Below, in pieces: positions 1 to 9,280 of a DNA stretch of 58,456 nucleotides. The first letter of the stretch is position 1. Every line of letters begins with the position of its first letter. A program made the position numbers and the translations under genes. The notes beneath the pieces are model-generated. The model was not told the origin of the DNA and did not search any database. It saw only the letters and a program-made list of their open reading frames with translations. This DNA comes from Prochlorococcus sp. AG-673-M19 (GTDB lineage Bacteria; Cyanobacteriota; Cyanobacteriia; PCC-6307; Cyanobiaceae): positions 1-58,456 of the forward strand of contig QCTP01000006.1 of assembly GCA_003211115.1 (NCBI GenBank), in the 5' to 3' direction.

Positions 1-802
1 ATACCTTACTGACATAGATGGTATAGGTTCTAAAACAGCCTTATTGCTTCAGAAAAATGGAATCTCTAACATTAATGAATTAGCTGCTGCTAAAAAAATC
101 GAGTTAGGAGAAACACTATTTCAATTCAAAGAGCAAAAATATGAAAAAGCATCAAAGTTTATAAATCAATCAAAATCATATTTATCGGGTATCCCAATTC
201 GAATTTATGAAAAAGACAATTTATCTAATTTATTATTAAAAAAAGATTCAGGATTTTTGATTTTTGATATTGAATCGAATCCAGATGAGAAGCATGATTT
301 TTTATATGGATTTTTAAAAGTAAATCATTTACTTGAAAAGATTGAAGATAATTTTTATGATCCAATATTAAATCTCAAAAAAGATTGTAAAAAATCACAT
401 CAAGAAATATTTAAAAAACTTTTTTCTAACGAATACTGGCCAGTTTTGCATTATGGAGATACTGAGAAAATAGCAATTTTGAATTTAGCAAGACAATTAG
501 ATCTTGATTCAAAAGAAATTGAGATCCTAAAGTCTAGATTTATAGACTTACATTTAATAATCAGAGGATCATGGATATTACCGATTAGAAACTATAGTTT
601 AAAAACGGTTGCTAATTGGATGGGATTCAAATGGAAACAAAAAAACGTTAGTGGATCAAAAGCTTTATATTGGTGGATTCAATATAAAACTACTTTAAAT
701 GATATATTTTTAAAAAAAATAATAAACTATAATTTTGATGATTGTTTAGCTACACTGCATATTGCAAAGTGGTTAATCAAAAACAACGAAAATATTAATT
801 AA
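1..802 (+). CDS. TM0106-type RecB-like nuclease, C-terminal part (5' end outside window)
   Basis: The frame is open from base 2 to the stop at 800-802, so the gene enters from the left edge and lacks its N-terminus. The visible part starts with a helix-hairpin-helix-like stretch (LTDIDGIGSKTA) and continues into a YprB-type RNase H-like domain, recognisable from FDIESNP near the middle (the acidic D-x-E of the 3'-5' exonuclease fold) and a late NFDDCLAT segment. This order matches the C-terminal half of the TM0106 family of RecB-like nucleases common in cyanobacteria. Such proteins are thought to act in DNA processing, but their substrate is not settled. It meets the ygfZ gene tail to tail with a 4-bp overlap. 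Family assignment is from motif memory. Confidence 0.7.
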   Translation, partial: YLTDIDGIGSKTALLLQKNGISNINELAAAKKIELGETLFQFKEQKYEKASKFINQSKSYLSGIPIRIYEKDNLSNLLLKKDSGFLIFDIESNPDEKHDFLYGFLKVNHLLEKIEDNFYDPILNLKKDCKKSHQEIFKKLFSNEYWPVLHYGDTEKIAILNLARQLDLDSKEIEILKSRFIDLHLIIRGSWILPIRNYSLKTVANWMGFKWKQKNVSGSKALYWWIQYKTTLNDIFLKKIINYNFDDCLATLHIAKWLIKNNENIN

Positions 803-1644
803 AGAAAAGTTGAACCGACAGATTTATCTATTGAAATTTTGCAATTTCCAGTAAAAAAAACATTTTCTGTAGTTAAGTATTTCCTCTTAATAATTGCCAA
901 ACCTTTAATTGTATGAGAGCTTAATCTATTAATACTAGTAATGTAACCAACAACTTTTTCTTTCTTTTCGTTATTGTAAATATTTTTGTCATTAAACTCT
1001 AAATTATATTTTGAATCTATTACGGTCAATACTCTGATTTCCTGTTTTAAAGATGAAACATTTCTGATTTTTGACATTGTTTCTTGACCCAAATAACAAC
1101 CTTTGTTGAAATCTATAAGATCATTGAGTCCCAATTCAAGAGGATTAAGTTTTCCATTGATTTCATTATCTAAAGATGGTATAGCCTGATTAATCTTCCA
1201 AAGTTGCAAATCATTATTACTCATATTGTTTGGATTATTTTTATAAAAATTATATTCTTTGTCTTCATTTTGAAAAAAAATAGGTTGATTAATTTTCCAC
1301 GAATTCATATCATCAACTTCCTGAATTCTGTTAATTGAAAAAGTCTCACTTAATGCGACATCATCAGACGGAAAAATAATATCATTAAAGTATTTTCTTA
1401 TTTCAATAGTATTTCCTGCAAGGACAATTACTTCTAATTTATCTTCTAAGAAATTAATTTCCAGTATTGACTTTAAAATTCCATTGGGGGATAACCAGCA
1501 AGTTTTTAAAACCTTATTATTTAAATCATAAATATTTCCTGTTGTTATTCCATTTAAGAATCTCTTACTATCTTTTCCTGTAATAGAAAAGCAATCAAAA
1601 ATCTCAAGCCAAATTTGTTTTTTATTTTCTTTGCTTTCTGACAT
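799..1644 (-). CDS. ygfZ: YgfZ/GcvT-family folate-binding protein
   Basis: The product has 281 residues and carries the YgfZ signature KGCYLGQE at residues 181-188. It is preceded by an aminomethyltransferase-like (GcvT-fold) region with the GITTGN segment near residue 32. YgfZ proteins bind tetrahydrofolate and help make or repair certain iron-sulfur clusters, which is a useful role in an oxygenic phototroph. The length is slightly short for the family. The gene lies 3 bp downstream of pyrE on the same strand, so the two are probably cotranscribed. It converges on the RecB-like gene. Confidence 0.88.
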   Translation of the reverse strand: MSESKENKKQIWLEIFDCFSITGKDSKRFLNGITTGNIYDLNNKVLKTCWLSPNGILKSILEINFLEDKLEVIVLAGNTIEIRKYFNDIIFPSDDVALSETFSINRIQEVDDMNSWKINQPIFFQNEDKEYNFYKNNPNNMSNNDLQLWKINQAIPSLDNEINGKLNPLELGLNDLIDFNKGCYLGQETMSKIRNVSSLKQEIRVLTVIDSKYNLEFNDKNIYNNEKKEKVVGYITSINRLSSHTIKGLAIIKRKYLTTENVFFTGNCKISIDKSVGSTFL

Positions 1645-1647
1645 TAT

Positions 1648-2208
1648 TTAGATAAAGTCTTTTATTGAAAATAAGCTTTTTAATTGTACATTTTGTTCTT
1701 TCAAAGCCTCATATCCTCCTTCTTTTCTATCAACAATAGATAAAACTTCTTTAACTAAAAAATTATTTTCTCGTAACTTATTGATTGCTTTAATAGCTGA
1801 TCCAGCAGTAGTTACCACATCTTCCAAAACAGTTACTAATATTCCTTCACTTAATATTGGGCCCTCAATACCAGCTTTTGTTCCATATTGCTTTATTTCT
1901 TTCCTGATAATTAAAGCATCAAGTAATAATCCTTTAGAAGCAGCTGTTACTATTACACCACTAACCAAAGGATCTGCTCCCAAAGTTAAACCTGCAACAG
2001 CTTTTGAAGTTGGATCCATTAATTCTAAAAACAAACTACTTATTAATTGCAAGCCAATACCATTTAAAGATACAGGTTTGCAATTTAGATAATGAGGACT
2101 TTGTTTACCAGAAGCTAAGGTAAAATTTCCTTTCTTATAAGATTTTTCAATTAAAAGTTTTAATAAATTTTCCCTATCTAAATTATATTTCTGCGAAAAA
2201 TTGTTCAT
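1648..2208 (-). CDS. pyrE: Orotate phosphoribosyltransferase
   Basis: The 186-residue product joins orotate to PRPP to give OMP in de novo pyrimidine synthesis. The PRPP-binding signature [14 protein letters not shown] sits near residues 125-138, and the N-terminal part has the usual [16 protein letters not shown] substrate region. Length is normal for a bacterial PyrE. It is the first gene of a likely pyrE-ygfZ pair, and its ATG lies about 140 bp from tRNA-Met, which is transcribed the other way. The overlapping reading frame on the opposite strand is an antisense shadow. Confidence 0.95.
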   Translation of the reverse strand: MNNFSQKYNLDRENLLKLLIEKSYKKGNFTLASGKQSPHYLNCKPVSLNGIGLQLISSLFLELMDPTSKAVAGLTLGADPLVSGVIVTAASKGLLLDALIIRKEIKQYGTKAGIEGPILSEGILVTVLEDVVTTAGSAIKAINKLRENNFLVKEVLSIVDRKEGGYEALKEQNVQLKSLFSIKDFI

Positions 2209-2349
2209 TAATAGAAGGTCTTCTTATATTTCAAGATTAGGAGAAAAAAAAGAAATCTCACAAAAACTTACTAAGTTGGTGCTTTTTGAAATATTATTTT
2301 TATATTGTATATAAAAAAACATTGTAATTAATCATTACTACAAAATCCT

Positions 2350-2422
2350 GGGGGTGTAGCAATCTGGTGAATGCACCAAACTCATAATTTGGCTAAGGCG
2401 AGTTCGATCCTCGCCACCCCCA
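2350..2422 (+). tRNA. tRNA-Met (anticodon CAT)
   Basis: A full cloverleaf can be drawn. The acceptor arm GGGGGTG (2350-2356) pairs with CACCCCC (2415-2421), followed by discriminator A. The anticodon stem CCAAA/TTTGG encloses loop CTCATAA with anticodon CAT at 2383-2385. The T-arm is GGCGA-GTTCGATC-CTCGCC. No CCA is encoded. The fully paired first acceptor base pair argues against initiator tRNA. A lysidine-modified tRNA-Ile(CAT) cannot be excluded by eye, but elongator Met is preferred. Confidence 0.9.
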
Positions 2423-2440
2423 TCACTAATTTGTTATCGA

Positions 2441-3709
2441 ATGAAAATAACTTTTCTATTCTTACTTTTGATATTCCCGGCTTTTTTCGCTGCGAGTGAA
2501 CTTTCATTTTTATTGCTAAGGCCTAGTAAAGTTTTAAGACTAATAGAAGAGAAAAAAACAGGAGCATTTTCAATTTTAAAAATTCAAAAAAGATTTAGAT
2601 CTTCGCTAATAGCATCTCAATTTGGGGTAACAATTTCACTTATAGCCATAGGTTGGTTAAGTAAAAGTTTGGCTAATGATTTTTGGAACGAAAATATAGT
2701 TTTAAACAGGATATATGATCTGATTTTATTTTTACTCTTAGTACTTGTGGTAACCCTCTTATCCGGTCTTATTCCCAAAGCACTAGTAATTAATAATCCA
2801 GAATCAGCCGCTTTAAGATTAACTACAATTTTTGATGCAGTTCGTAAAGGGATGCAGCCTATTGTTTCTATAATCGAATTTTTTGCTAGTGCTTGTTTAA
2901 GATTATTTAATCTAAATAACAAATGGGATTCATTAAATTCAGGCTTATCAGCGGGTGAATTAGAAACATTAATAGAAACAGATAATGTTACGGGATTAAA
3001 ACCTGATGAAAAAAATATTCTTGAAGGTGTTTTTGCTTTAAAAGATACTCAAGTCAAAGAAGTAATGATTCCAAGATCTGAAATGGTAACTTTGCCAAAA
3101 AATATTACCTTTGCTGAGCTTATGAAACAAGTTGATCAAACAAGACATGCTCGTTTTTTTGTAATCGGAGAGTCTCTTGATGAAGTTTTAGGAGTTATAG
3201 ATTTACGTTATTTAGCAAAACCAATATCTAAGAGTGAAATGGAAGCGGATACTTTGCTAGAACCTTTCCTATTACCAGTCACTAAAGTAATAGAAACATG
3301 CTCATTAGCAGAGATATTACCTCTCGTAAGAGATTATAATCCATTTTTGCTTGTAGTTGATGAACATGGTGGGACTGAGGGCCTTATAACTGCGGCTGAT
3401 CTTACTGGAGAAATTGTTGGAGAAGAAATGCTCAATAGCAGAGTATATTCTGATATGAAAATGTTGGATAATTTCTCTAAGAGATGGTCAATATCTGGTA
3501 AAGCAGAAATAATAGAAATAAATAAAAAGTTAGGTTGTTTTATTCCAGAAGGATCTGATTATCATACACTTGCAGGATTTCTTCTTGAAAAATTTCAAAT
3601 GGTGCCAAAAATTGGAGATAGTTTAGATTTTAAAAATATTAAATTTGAGATAATTTCAATGTCTGGCCCGAAAATTGATCGTGTAAAAATAATTTTGTCA
3701 AAAAGTTAA
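2441..3709 (+). CDS. CNNM/CBS-domain (HlyC/CorC-type) membrane protein
   Basis: The 422-residue protein has three or four hydrophobic segments in its first ~170 residues (a CNNM/DUF21 domain). A cytosolic CBS-domain pair follows, beginning near VKEVMIPRSEMVTL (~residue 200) and including LLVVDEHGGTEGLITAADL (~305-323). The C-terminus is a CorC/HlyC-type domain. Relatives are linked to magnesium or other divalent cation transport or sensing, and the old hemolysin label is historical. The start lies 18 bp after the tRNA-Met gene. The transported ion cannot be read from the sequence. Confidence 0.85.
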   Translation: MKITFLFLLLIFPAFFAASELSFLLLRPSKVLRLIEEKKTGAFSILKIQKRFRSSLIASQFGVTISLIAIGWLSKSLANDFWNENIVLNRIYDLILFLLLVLVVTLLSGLIPKALVINNPESAALRLTTIFDAVRKGMQPIVSIIEFFASACLRLFNLNNKWDSLNSGLSAGELETLIETDNVTGLKPDEKNILEGVFALKDTQVKEVMIPRSEMVTLPKNITFAELMKQVDQTRHARFFVIGESLDEVLGVIDLRYLAKPISKSEMEADTLLEPFLLPVTKVIETCSLAEILPLVRDYNPFLLVVDEHGGTEGLITAADLTGEIVGEEMLNSRVYSDMKMLDNFSKRWSISGKAEIIEINKKLGCFIPEGSDYHTLAGFLLEKFQMVPKIGDSLDFKNIKFEIISMSGPKIDRVKIILSKS

Positions 3710-3759
3710 ATTTGACACCCTATGAAGGATAATAACTAAACATACATGGACTATAAGAT

Positions 3760-4764
3760 ATGAAACCAACCTCATCCTCAGTAAAGGTTGGCGTTATCGG
3801 AATAGGAAATATGGGATGGCATCATGCTCGCGTGCTTAGTTTGCTAAAAGATGCAGATTTAGTAGGAGTTGCTGATCCAAACATGAATAGAGGTAAGCTA
3901 GCAATAGAGCAATTTCAATGTGAGTGGTTCAAAGATTATCATGATCTACTCTCTAAAGTTGATGCAATTTGTATTGCTGTTCCTACACTTCTTCATCACA
4001 AAGTAGGGCTAGATTGTCTTAATGCAGGTGTTCATGTTCTCATAGAAAAACCTATTGCAGCTAATGAGCAAGAGGCAAAATCTTTAATAAATGCAGCCAA
4101 ACTTAGTAATTGTCTTTTACAGGTTGGGCATATTGAAAGATTTAATCCTGCATTTAGAGAGTTAAATAAAATTGTGCGAAATGAAGAAATTGTCGTCTTA
4201 GAAGCAAGAAGGCATAGCCCTCACGCTGATAGAGCAAATGATGTATCAGTTGTAATGGATTTAATGATTCATGATATTGATCTAGTTCTCGAATTGGTTA
4301 ATTCAAAAATACAGAAACTAGCCGCTGTAGGAGGAAGAAACAGCGATGGCTTAATAGATTATGTTAATGCTACTTTAGTTTTCAACAATAATGTCATTGC
4401 AAGCTTGACTGCTAGCAAAATGAGTCATAAAAAAATCAGAAGTTTAAGCGCACATTGCCAAAACGGTCTAGTTGAGACAGACTTCTTAAATCATTCTCTA
4501 CAAATCCATAGAAAAGCCCATGAATCCTATACAGCTGATCATGGTGAATTAGTATATAGAAACGATGGATATGTGGAAGAAGTAAGCACAACCTCTATTG
4601 AACCTCTTTACGCGGAATTGGAGCATTTTCTTAAATGCTTACAAGGTAAAGAATCTCCAGAAGTTGATGGGGAACAAGCCTCAAGGGCATTAAAAATTGC
4701 AGATTTTATTGAGTGTGCAGTAGAAAACTCTGGTGATGCAATATCACTAGAGATACCTATCTAA
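3760..4764 (+). CDS. Gfo/Idh/MocA-family NAD(P)-dependent oxidoreductase
   Basis: A 334-residue protein with an N-terminal Rossmann fold: VGVIGIGNMGWHHARVL (~residues 10-26) holds the GxGxxG dinucleotide-binding loop. The family lysine motif EKPIA follows near residue 95. The C-terminal half is the GFO_IDH_MocA sheet domain. These enzymes oxidise or reduce sugars or inositols, or belong to sugar-nucleotide pathways. The substrate here is unknown, and the neighbours (a CNNM membrane protein and psbK on the other strand) give no clue. The ATG at 3760 is the first in frame and gives full family length. Confidence 0.85.
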   Translation: MKPTSSSVKVGVIGIGNMGWHHARVLSLLKDADLVGVADPNMNRGKLAIEQFQCEWFKDYHDLLSKVDAICIAVPTLLHHKVGLDCLNAGVHVLIEKPIAANEQEAKSLINAAKLSNCLLQVGHIERFNPAFRELNKIVRNEEIVVLEARRHSPHADRANDVSVVMDLMIHDIDLVLELVNSKIQKLAAVGGRNSDGLIDYVNATLVFNNNVIASLTASKMSHKKIRSLSAHCQNGLVETDFLNHSLQIHRKAHESYTADHGELVYRNDGYVEEVSTTSIEPLYAELEHFLKCLQGKESPEVDGEQASRALKIADFIECAVENSGDAISLEIPI

Positions 4765-4778
4765 CAAATAAATAGATT

Positions 4779-4919
4779 TTATTTAAATCCAACGGCAGCT
4801 TGCCAAACAAATACTAATAAAAAGAAAAATAAAGGTATTAAAGGAAGAACATCAACTGTTGGAGCGAAAGCCTTATATGCTTCAGGCAATTCAGCGAATG
4901 TATTTAAAAGAGTGAGCAC
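4779..4919 (-). CDS. psbK: Photosystem II protein PsbK
   Basis: A 46-codon gene with a GTG start (4917-4919). The product begins [18 protein letters not shown] and ends with a single transmembrane helix and the PsbK-like end [11 protein letters not shown]. PsbK is a small PSII core subunit near CP43; the mature form begins after the short propeptide, at about KAFAP. An upstream in-frame TAA shortly before the GTG leaves no ATG option. It lies 33 bp downstream of tgt on the same strand, so tgt-psbK is probably one transcript. Confidence 0.93.
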   Translation of the reverse strand: MLTLLNTFAELPEAYKAFAPTVDVLPLIPLFFFLLVFVWQAAVGFK

Positions 4920-4952
4920 CTTTTTAATAAATTAATTAATTATCTTATGACG

Positions 4953-6071
4953 TTACCACGTATGGCGAGCAATAGAGGATCTTTTCCAAGGAGCGAAATC
5001 TATTGTAAAACAATTATCTTTAATTGCAGTAGAAATTGCATTTGTAAATCGTATTAGATAAGAAATATTATGCAAACTAATTAGAGTCAAACCTAATATT
5101 TCATCATTTCTCACTAAGTGATGCAAGTATGCACGAGAGTATGATTTACAAGTTTCACATTTACAAGTCTTATCTATTGGAGAAAAATCATTTTTAAAAC
5201 GGGCATTTCGTATATTTAATCTTTCATCATTAAACAATGCCGTACCATGTCTTCCTAATCTAGTTGGCAAAACACAGTCAAATATATCGAATCCTTTTGC
5301 TACAGCTAAAGAAATTTCTCTTAAAGAGCCAATTCCCATTAAATATCTTGGTTTATTTATTGGTAAAAATTTCGGGACGTAATTAATCACACTATGTATT
5401 TCTTCGACTGACTCCCCAACACTGACACCTCCTACAGCTATTCCAGGCAGATCAAAAGAGCTTGTAAATTTTGCGCTATGTTCTCTTAATCTTGGATACT
5501 TACCACCTTGAACTATTCCAAATAATGCTTGATTTGATTTCTGATGAGTCTCAACACATTTTTGCAACCATGAATGAGTTCTTTGTAAAGACTCCTCAAT
5601 ATCATTTTCGTTAGCTGTGTGCGGAGGACAGTGATCAAAAGCCATCGCAACATCCGAACCAAGATCCATTTGAATCTGCATTACTTTTTCAGGTGATAAA
5701 AATACATGACTACCATCTCTTGGATTTTTAAATTCCACACCTTTATCAGAAATATTATTTAATTTGGCCAAACTAAAAACTTGATATCCACCTGAATCCG
5801 TAAGAATAGGCTTATCCCAATTCATAAACTTATGTATTCCACCAGATTCTTTAACTAGTTTTTCTCCAGGTTGCAGATGAAGATGAAAGGTATTTGAAAG
5901 AATCATTTCTGATCCTGTAGAAATTAACTGCTTAGATGAAATTCCTTTAACCGTTGCCAAAGTGCCCACAGGCATAAATCTTGGAGTGTTTACCTGACCC
6001 TTTGGGGTATAAAAAATACCAGTTCTTGCCTCTGTATTACTGCAATTCGATTTAATTTCAAATTCAAACAC
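4953..6071 (-). CDS. tgt: Queuine tRNA-ribosyltransferase (tRNA-guanine transglycosylase)
   Basis: The 372-residue enzyme exchanges guanine-34 of GUN-anticodon tRNAs for a queuosine precursor. The catalytic-site motif [13 protein letters not shown] has Asp92. [10 protein letters not shown] is the tRNA-contact region, and CKCETCK near residue 305 is the start of the C-terminal zinc site, completed by a downstream histidine. Length is typical. It lies upstream of psbK in the same direction. The region between tgt and cobS (6072-6170) must hold the promoters for both divergent genes. Confidence 0.96.
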   Translation of the reverse strand: MFEFEIKSNCSNTEARTGIFYTPKGQVNTPRFMPVGTLATVKGISSKQLISTGSEMILSNTFHLHLQPGEKLVKESGGIHKFMNWDKPILTDSGGYQVFSLAKLNNISDKGVEFKNPRDGSHVFLSPEKVMQIQMDLGSDVAMAFDHCPPHTANENDIEESLQRTHSWLQKCVETHQKSNQALFGIVQGGKYPRLREHSAKFTSSFDLPGIAVGGVSVGESVEEIHSVINYVPKFLPINKPRYLMGIGSLREISLAVAKGFDIFDCVLPTRLGRHGTALFNDERLNIRNARFKNDFSPIDKTCKCETCKSYSRAYLHHLVRNDEILGLTLISLHNISYLIRFTNAISTAIKDNCFTIDFAPWKRSSIARHTW

Positions 6072-6170
6072 GATAATTTATAAAATTTTTTGATCCTTTT
6101 TTATTAATCTACCCTATTATTTAATATTGAATCTATATTTTATCTCATCAAAAAATATTTTATAAAAAAT

Positions 6171-6911
6171 TTGGCTGGATCTTGGATTTTCTATACGACA
6201 TTTCCAAAGATTCCTTTAATTAATCCCGAATTTAAAAATATTGCACAATTTGCTCCGCCTTTGGGATTTTTTATTGGAACAATACAGAGTTATATTTTTA
6301 TTTTTTTAAGCTTAAACTCTTGGTCCATTTATGCATCTGCTTTAATTTGTTTGGCTTCAGGATATTTAATTACAGGGGGTCTACACCTCGATGGTTTAAT
6401 GGATACTTTCGATGGTATTTTTGCGGGTAAAAAGAAACGTTTAAAAGCTATGAAAGACAGTAAAGTTGGATCCTTTGGCGTTCAAGCTTTAGTTTTTATA
6501 ACTTTAATTCAGATTGCTTGCATACTCAAAATTCAAAACCAAATAATTATCGTTTTACCAATAAGCTTATTTTGGGGAAGATTTTCAAATTTATTTTTTA
6601 TAGAAAAGTTTAACTATATTAGTTATAAGAGAAAATCTATTAGTCACAAAAAGTTTTGGAATGGATTTAAAAAAGAATCTTTCATTTCCATTGTTTTTCT
6701 TTTAATTTTTATCGTATACCAATTTGTTTCAATTACATCCCAAGCAATATTAATTAAATTTTTATTTCTAATTTTGATTGGTATTTTTTTTAGTTATTTT
6801 ATACCAAACATACTTGGGAATAAAATTGGTGGCTTCAACGGAGATGCCTGCGGTGCGAGTGTTGTACTAGTCGAAACTGCAATGTTATTTATGAATGCAA
6901 TTCTTTTATAG
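6171..6911 (+). CDS. cobS: Adenosylcobinamide-GDP ribazoletransferase (cobalamin synthase)
   Basis: A polytopic membrane protein of about 246 residues. It carries the CobS signature GGLHLDGLMDTFDGIFAG followed by DSKVGSFG, with the conserved aspartates, in the first half. It performs the last assembly step of (pseudo)cobalamin synthesis. The first standard start is TTG at 6171, which opens just before AGSWIFYTTFPKIP where CobS homology begins. The frame stays open upstream to a stop at 6105 but contains no ATG, so the true start is uncertain. The 3' end overlaps the convergent histidine kinase gene by 23 bp. Confidence 0.9.
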   Translation: MAGSWIFYTTFPKIPLINPEFKNIAQFAPPLGFFIGTIQSYIFIFLSLNSWSIYASALICLASGYLITGGLHLDGLMDTFDGIFAGKKKRLKAMKDSKVGSFGVQALVFITLIQIACILKIQNQIIIVLPISLFWGRFSNLFFIEKFNYISYKRKSISHKKFWNGFKKESFISIVFLLIFIVYQFVSITSQAILIKFLFLILIGIFFSYFIPNILGNKIGGFNGDACGASVVLVETAMLFMNAILL

Positions 6912-8025
6912 GAAGTTCTAAATAGAAAATATTTTTCTTCTTAAGATTTTTTAATTCATTAACATCATTAATTGAGAAGTTTTCAAGCAATCTCAACTCT
7001 CCTCCAATTTGTTTTGCTAATTTCCTCGCTAAAAAAAGTCCAACACCAGTGCCATCCTTCTTCTTAGCCGCAGATCCTCTAAAGCCTTTTTGAAAAATTT
7101 TCTCATTTTCAATTTTGGTTATTTTTTTACCATCATCAAATATACACAGACCTTTACTAATAATGACGAGTCCAATCTCAGCATCTTTTTGGGCGTATTT
7201 AAACGCATTTTCTAATAAATTAGCCACAATTTCAGCAATTACAGCATATTTAGCCTTTAATGGCGATAAAGTCCAATCTGGCCAAAGAGAAGGTTCAGTC
7301 CAATCTCTATTCTCTAAGTTCGCATTAGCTTTACCCCTTTCTAAAATTGGCCTCAATAAACTCTGAACAGTTATTAGCTTTTTATTATCTAAATTTGGTG
7401 GTAATAATAATCTTTCCTCTCCAATTTCTAGAGGAAGTTGAATAGGTGAATTTAATTGCGCAAAAGAGTCCATATAATTATTAATTTGTTTTTGCTCTAT
7501 TATCATGCGTTCGACTATTTCAATAGAGTCATCATCTGAACCAAGTCTTTTTATTAGTAATTTTGCATATGTCCTAAGAGCAGCCAATGGATTCCTTAAT
7601 TGATGGATTATTACATTGACCTGATTTTTTAAATAATTAATTTCTTCATTTTTATTTTGACGTTCTAATTCGATTGAAACGCATCTAGCTAAAGATAGTG
7701 AAAGTGCTTTTAATCTAGAGTCAAGAGATATTGGCCAATTCCCCCCTTTCAAATCAGTTTCTACCCTAAGGACACCAAGTAGGATATCGTTTTCTTGAAG
7801 CGGGTACCATCTTCTATTAGGAGAAGAAACTTTTAGTGAAGGATCATCTTCTACTGATATTAGAAGCCTTTCAATTTGTGGCCATTGGCCAATCATTTCA
7901 AAAGATGCTTTAGTTCCTTTCTCAGTTGAAGCAAGATATATAACCAAATGAGTCACTCCCATTGAGCAACCAAAACTCTCTAGCTGTTTTATGATTAATT
8001 CTTCAAATTTTTTTGAGAGCTTCAT
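6889..8025 (-). CDS. Sensor histidine kinase, Hik2/CSK-like
   Basis: A 378-residue soluble kinase with no transmembrane segment. An N-terminal ~110-residue GAF-like region leads into the dimerisation/H-box IIHQLRNPLAALRTYAKLL, whose phospho-acceptor is His141. The ATP-binding domain shows an N-box (NLLENAFKYA, ~270) and a G-box (GTGVGLFLARKLA, ~330). The H-box wording and GAF-HK layout resemble cyanobacterial Hik2 and the chloroplast sensor kinase, which monitor photosynthetic electron transport; that subtype is my inference. No response regulator gene is adjacent. Confidence 0.85.
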   Translation of the reverse strand: MKLSKKFEELIIKQLESFGCSMGVTHLVIYLASTEKGTKASFEMIGQWPQIERLLISVEDDPSLKVSSPNRRWYPLQENDILLGVLRVETDLKGGNWPISLDSRLKALSLSLARCVSIELERQNKNEEINYLKNQVNVIIHQLRNPLAALRTYAKLLIKRLGSDDDSIEIVERMIIEQKQINNYMDSFAQLNSPIQLPLEIGEERLLLPPNLDNKKLITVQSLLRPILERGKANANLENRDWTEPSLWPDWTLSPLKAKYAVIAEIVANLLENAFKYAQKDAEIGLVIISKGLCIFDDGKKITKIENEKIFQKGFRGSAAKKKDGTGVGLFLARKLAKQIGGELRLLENFSINDVNELKNLKKKNIFYLELPIKELHS

Positions 8026-8116
8026 AATTAGTGAAATTTAAAAAAAAAACCTGAAAAGGACTTGTAAAATATGAAAAAAGTATTAAGATATATAAAGAGG
8101 TCTGACTTTAGCCAGC

Positions 8117-8147
8117 CTTAAATATGAACATTTAATCATATTTTAAG
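8117..8147 (+). promoter_or_regulatory. Long AT-rich hairpin in the leader of the DUF3155 gene
   Basis: CTTAAATATGA at 8117-8127 pairs with TCATATTTTAAG at 8136-8147 across an 8-nt loop, with one bulged base. It lies in the 239-bp region between the divergent kinase gene and the DUF3155 gene, and no T-run follows it, so it is not a terminator. It could be part of an untranslated leader or a protein-binding palindrome. No known riboswitch is recognised. Confidence 0.3.
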
Positions 8148-8264
8148 CTACATCAGGGGTTGATGGGTTCCTCTATGTAATTTATGTGAATTCAAAATCA
8201 CAGATATAAGATTAGTAAAAATAAATAAGGCTAATCTCATTAATAATTTCAGGAGTACTAATCA

Positions 8265-8633
8265 ATGTCAAAAAAGAGAAAAAGAATCAGCAGAAGAAGG
8301 TTGGCTGGCCAAAGAGTAATGGCACATGTACCCATATATCATATCGAAACTGGAAAACATAAACCAGTTACAGCTGCAAGAAGATTTATAGCTGAAAATG
8401 CTTTATCTGCCCCTTCAGTTTTCAATGTTCGAAGAAATGAACATACTACTGATAGGTTTTTTTGGGGTGAAAAAGGTTTATTTAGTGCCCAATATGCTGA
8501 AGAAAATCATTTTCTATTTCCATCACTAAAAGTTGTAGTTGAGGGAATTGGTGAAGAAAAAATATTTGAAGGTTTAGAACTTACTGCAGATGATTGGGAA
8601 GAGATTGAAGAATACGAATATGCTTTCGTTTAA
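8265..8633 (+). CDS. DUF3155-family conserved cyanobacterial protein
   Basis: A 122-residue protein. The first ~20 residues are very basic (KKRKRISRRRLAGQRV), the middle carries the DUF3155-like block KPVTAARRFI, and then comes RRNEHTTDRFFWGEKGLF. The C-terminal tail is acidic (DDWEEIEEYEYAFV). The basic head could suggest nucleic-acid binding, but no function is known. It has a good upstream AGGAG ribosome site (8251-8255). It converges on the carboxylesterase gene with a 4-bp overlap. Confidence 0.85.
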   Translation: MSKKRKRISRRRLAGQRVMAHVPIYHIETGKHKPVTAARRFIAENALSAPSVFNVRRNEHTTDRFFWGEKGLFSAQYAEENHFLFPSLKVVVEGIGEEKIFEGLELTADDWEEIEEYEYAFV

Positions 8634-9247
8634 AAAATATTATTTATATTTGAATTTATAAAATCAATTAATTTTGAATCAATTTGATGGGATCCATCAA
8701 ATTCTATTAATTCACAAAATTTAGAAGACTTACTTTTTACTGTTTCATAAATAATTCTTGAAGCATCTATAGGCACCACGTCATCAAATACACCATGACT
8801 AACAATTAATGGTGGGCATTTTTCTCCTGGAGCCCAGTTTGGATGGGGATAACCACTACAAGCAACAATTAGTCCTAATTTCAATTTAAATCCTGCATCA
8901 ATTGCCATAGCTGCTCCCTGAGAAAAACCCAACAAAATTGTTTTTCCTATTGAGATCTGATCAGTATCAAATTTTCTTAATGTACCTAAAAGTTTTTTTA
9001 CCTCAGCCTCAGCCCCCTTCCAATCATGTGGGTAAAGTTGATACCACTGTCTCCCTTGACCACTTGGATGTAATCCAGAAGCCCTCAAAGAAATTACCTC
9101 AAAATCAAGATTTATTTTTTCTATAATCTCCTTTCCAAGGGTTAAAAGGTCATCTGCATCGGCTCCCCAGCCATGTAGCAAAATTATTCTATGAGTCGCG
9201 GTTTGAGAACTAATCTCGACAAATTCATGATTAATATCATATTTCAT
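8630..9247 (-). CDS. Phospholipase/carboxylesterase-family alpha/beta hydrolase
   Basis: The 205-residue protein has the full alpha/beta-hydrolase triad of the carboxylesterase/acyl-protein thioesterase family: nucleophile Ser109 in GFSQG, acid Asp155 or Asp156 in GVFDDVVP, and His187 in DGSHQ. LLHGWGADADDL near residues 23-34 supplies the oxyanion-hole region. No signal peptide is seen, so it is likely cytosolic. The natural substrate is unknown. It is divergent from purH with about 30 bp between start codons. Confidence 0.85.
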   Translation of the reverse strand: MKYDINHEFVEISSQTATHRIILLHGWGADADDLLTLGKEIIEKINLDFEVISLRASGLHPSGQGRQWYQLYPHDWKGAEAEVKKLLGTLRKFDTDQISIGKTILLGFSQGAAMAIDAGFKLKLGLIVACSGYPHPNWAPGEKCPPLIVSHGVFDDVVPIDASRIIYETVKSKSSKFCELIEFDGSHQIDSKLIDFINSNINNIF

Positions 9248-9280
9248 GTTTATATTCTTAAGTAAGTAAACTTTTCAATA

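Noticed and set aside
1781-2092. 103-codon frame opposite pyrE
   Set aside because: Antisense shadow of a clear pyrE with no ribosome site or recognisable product.
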